DNA from: Baffinella frigidus
Lineage: Eukaryota > Cryptophyceae > Cryptomonadales > Baffinellaceae
Direction of reading: 5' to 3'
Assembly: GCA_026770585.1 (NCBI GenBank)
Contig: MU646676.1
Span: 321,977-336,600 of the forward strand
Length of the DNA stretch: 14,624 bases
Made by a program: the position numbers and the translations under genes. This document shows, piece by piece, positions 13,081 to 14,624 of this stretch. The notes beneath the pieces are model-generated. The model was not told the DNA's origin and did not search any database. It saw nothing but the letters and a program-made list of their open reading frames with translations. Each line of letters starts with the position of its first letter. Position 1 is the first letter of the stretch.

Positions 13081-13163
13081 TATCTGCTATCTATTATATT
13101 CACTATCCGACTCCACTATATACAGTGTATATAGTGAATACATATAGTGTAAATAGTGAATAC

Positions 13164-13235
13164 GCTCCTGGTCCGAGACGTCCCCGAACTTGTGCTTCAG
13201 CACCTGCCCCCACCCCCGACGCAGAGCAAGTCAGA
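13164..13235 (-). pseudogene. Exon Z copy c, frameshifted
   Basis: The minus strand carries SDLLCVGGGG, then the sequence for QVLKHKFGDVSDQE in a different frame. Extra G residues in the poly-G stretch break the frame. The copy ends at the CTCCTGG part of the exon and runs straight into a TATTCACTAT tract. It lacks the LDVMLRDL half and the donor. It is probably a dead copy. Confidence 0.45.
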
Positions 13236-13372
13236 CTTCACTATATATAGTGCATATAATGAATATAATAAATATCACGAATATAATGAATGTAGTGTGT
13301 ATAGTTGATGTAGTTTATATAGTGTATATAATGATATAGTGAATGTAGTGAATATAGTGAAAATAGCTTCAC

Positions 13373-13405
13373 CTGCCCACCCCCCCCGACGCACTCCAAG
13401 TCAGA
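13373..13405 (-). CDS. Exon Z copy d, short form with GTGAAG donor
   Basis: The minus strand reads SDLECVGGGGQ between a GAAG acceptor and CAG followed by GTGAAG. Only the first 33 bases of exon Z are present. The CAG/GTGAAG border is a good donor, so this could be a separate short exon, or a truncated duplicate that happens to look like one. It is surrounded by TATAGTG/CACTATA repeat sequence. Spacing to copies c and e is about 170 bp. Confidence 0.35.
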
Positions 13406-13541
13406 CTTCGCTGTATATAGTGTATACAGTGTATATAGTGTATATAGTGTATACAGTGTATACAGTGTATAGTGTATATAATTCACATAGTGAATATAGT
13501 GAATATAGTGTATAAAGTGAATATAGTGAATATAGCTTTAC

Positions 13542-13574
13542 CTGCCCCCCCCCACCGACGCACACCAAGTCAGA
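13542..13574 (-). CDS. Exon Z copy e, short form with GTGAAG-like donor
   Basis: The minus strand reads SDLVCVGGGGQ, flanked by GAAG upstream and GTAAAG downstream. It is the same 33-base short form as the copy 169 bp away and sits at the upstream edge of the TATAGTG array. The glycine number varies between copies because the exon contains a G run that slips. Confidence 0.35.
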
Positions 13575-13599
13575 CTTCACTATAACGCCACACACCGAC

Positions 13600-13960
13600 C
13601 TTGCAAGTACAGAAACCAAGAGTCGACGCAGGGTCCTAACCTGTCGTCGATCATAAGGAGCAACACACCTCCTAGCTCTGCCTCAGTCTATTTGGGCTCA
13701 CCAATTAAGTGGCCCCGGGCTCTTTTCCGGTCCAAAGTTGACGGATTTGTACCGAAAATCCAGCACGTCAACTGGAGAATAGTCGGTCAACCCGAGCGAG
13801 GCTAGACCTCAGCTTTGCAAGTCCAGACGCCAGGCTCCTAACCTGTGGTGGAGCCCTAGGGAGGCGACTCATAACCTGAAGTGGAGCCCTAGGGAGAAAC
13901 ACACCTCAGCTTTGCGGGTCCAGACGTCAGCTCCAGACAGAGCTTCCACGATTTGCCGCA
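13600..13960. repeat. Degenerate CTTTGCAAGTCCAGACGCCAG repeats
   Basis: TTGCAAGT-CAGA and TCCTAACCTG recur at about 13605, 13822 and 13912. GTGGAGCCCTAGGGAG occurs twice at 13850-13895. I see no convincing exon. Confidence 0.6.
13732..13774. repeat. GGTACAA-core repeat, reverse orientation
   Basis: CCAAAGTTGACGGATTTGTA, then CCGAAAATCCAGCACGTCAACT. This is the reverse complement of the copies at 9875 and 10681. Confidence 0.65.
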
Positions 13961-13975
13961 GCTCCCCAAACCTGG

Positions 13976-14025
13976 TTGAGGGTTGAGGGTTTAGGGTTGA
14001 GGGTTGAGGGTTGAGGGTTTAGGGT

Positions 14026-14064
<39 letters not shown>

Positions 14065-14130
14065 GGTTAAGGTTTTACGGTTGAGGGTTTAGGGTCGAGG
14101 GTTGAGGATTTGGAGTCTAGGGTTTATGAA
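13976..14130 (+). repeat. GGGTTGA/GGGTTTA heptamer array
   Basis: About 20 units, mostly GGGTTGA with TTTAGGG-type units interspersed. Confidence 0.9.
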
Positions 14131-14255
14131 AATTGGACTCGCCATGAAATATAGTTCGAACAGGAAATGTAGCACTTGCTTCCAACCCATATGTATGGCG
14201 AGCCCAGTTCTACCAGGCAGTCAGCCACCTGAAGGCCCTATTTCGGCGTGGAATG

Positions 14256-14365
14256 TAATGTATTCACTATATACACTATGTATAGTGAAATTATATTCAC
14301 TATCCATTGTAGTGAAGTCTGACGTGGAGTGCGTCGGGGGGCAGGTGCTCAAGCAGAAGTTCGGG
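14256..14365. repeat. Inverted 110-base duplication, arm 2
   Basis: Partner of 12971-13080, about 1.2 kb away in opposite orientation. Confidence 0.9.
14318..14365 (+). pseudogene. Exon Z copy f, inverted fragment on the plus strand
   Basis: The plus strand reads SDVECVGGQVLKQKFG and then diverges. It is the only recognisable copy in plus orientation. It lies inside a 110-base inverted duplication of 12971-13080. It lacks the second half of the exon and has no donor at the break, so it is most likely a dead fragment moved by an inversion-type event. Confidence 0.55.
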
Positions 14366-14435
14366 TGTTCGGCGTGGTGGGGGGCTGGACGAAAGCGGAG
14401 AGGGGTGTGGCCTGTTTACAGACTTCAGTCGACTC

Positions 14436-14457
14436 AGGTTAGTTAGTTGGTTGGTTG

Positions 14458-14490
<33 letters not shown>

Positions 14491-14624
14491 ACAGTTAGTT
14501 AGTAGTTAGTTAGTTGGGCTACTTTGTTTGTTAGTTAGTTGGTTGGTTGGTTGGTTGGTTGGTTGGTTGGTTGGTTGGTTGGTTGGTTGGTTGGTTGGTT
14601 GGTTGGTTGGTTGGTTGGTTGGTT
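14436..14624 (+). repeat. (GTTA)n and (GGTT)n tetranucleotide tracts
   Basis: GTTA units pass into about 21 GGTT units and the window ends within them, so the full length is unknown. Confidence 0.95.

Larger units (their letters stand above)
13019..13541. repeat. TATAGTG/CACTATA tracts between Z exon copies
   Basis: Blocks of ATAGTGAATATAGTGTATA alternate with Z exon copies c, d and e every 170-217 bases. The sequence is partly self-complementary (CACTAT/ATAGTG). Confidence 0.8.

Noticed and set aside
13241-13619. YTLYTLYT-type open frames on the minus strand
   Set aside because: Translation of the TATAGTG tract; only the short SDLECVGG parts recur as an exon.
1-14624. Transposase, reverse transcriptase or viral genes
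   Set aside because: No frame shows catalytic motifs of these families; the mobile-looking pieces are all short and non-coding.
1-14624. tRNA or rRNA genes
   Set aside because: I found no cloverleaf with A and B box patterns and no rRNA-like conserved stretch by eye; a covariance-model search could still find a diverged one.

Overview
The window is eukaryotic nuclear DNA of a very repeat-rich type. I see no bacterial operon, rRNA, tRNA or CRISPR array. The 7-base telomere-type repeat TTTAGGG and many one-base variants of it occur as internal patches. This repeat is typical of plants, green algae, several other microalgae and alveolates, so a microalga or related protist is the best guess; I cannot name the species. 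The window ends inside a (GGTT)n tract.

No uninterrupted gene is present, and most long open frames are artefacts of short tandem repeats. Reading the minus strand for short exons with AG and GT borders gives a different picture. Between about 13.0 and 9.6 kb, four exon types (Z, A, B, C) have splice borders whose codon phases match. Joined Z-A-B-C they encode two EF-hand calcium-binding helix-loop-helix units with canonical spacing. Further down the minus strand are exon types D (hydrophobic), E, F and G (coiled-coil-like) and H. D-E and F-G also join in phase. Whether Z to H is one long gene or several broken ones is inferred, not shown.

Nearly every exon type is multiplied: Z six times, B three, C two, D four, E four, F two, G three and H about ten. 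Many copies are truncated, frameshifted or lack a splice donor. Each copy sits next to its own repeat: TATAGTG tracts with Z, a palindromic CCTACGG motif with B, a hairpin element with D, TATATG tracts with G, and a short GGTACAA-core hairpin with H.

Layout by plus coordinate: 1-530 telomere-like heptamers; 600-810 foldback element; 880-2660 H-exon array with short hairpins; 2690-3320 two large hairpin elements; 3470-4090 G exons in TATATG microsatellites; 4100-4990 mostly unassigned, with two F exons at its right end; 5060-5720 two opposed heptamer arrays; 5740-6110 hairpins; 6180-6365 TATATG tract; 6455-7720 dispersed repeats, CT tracts and E exons; 7920-9040 D exons, hairpins and a 67-bp tandem repeat; 9600-9980 EF-hand exons C; 10.1-11.8 kb B exons and palindromic repeats; 11.8-12.3 kb telomere-like and GGGGTT arrays flanking exon A; 12.7-13.6 kb Z exons; 13.6-14.6 kb minisatellites, an inverted copy of Z and GTTA/GGTT tracts. 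The two most notable observations are the phase-matched, multiplied exons and a family of hairpins that share a core but have locus-specific, arm-matched outer stems.
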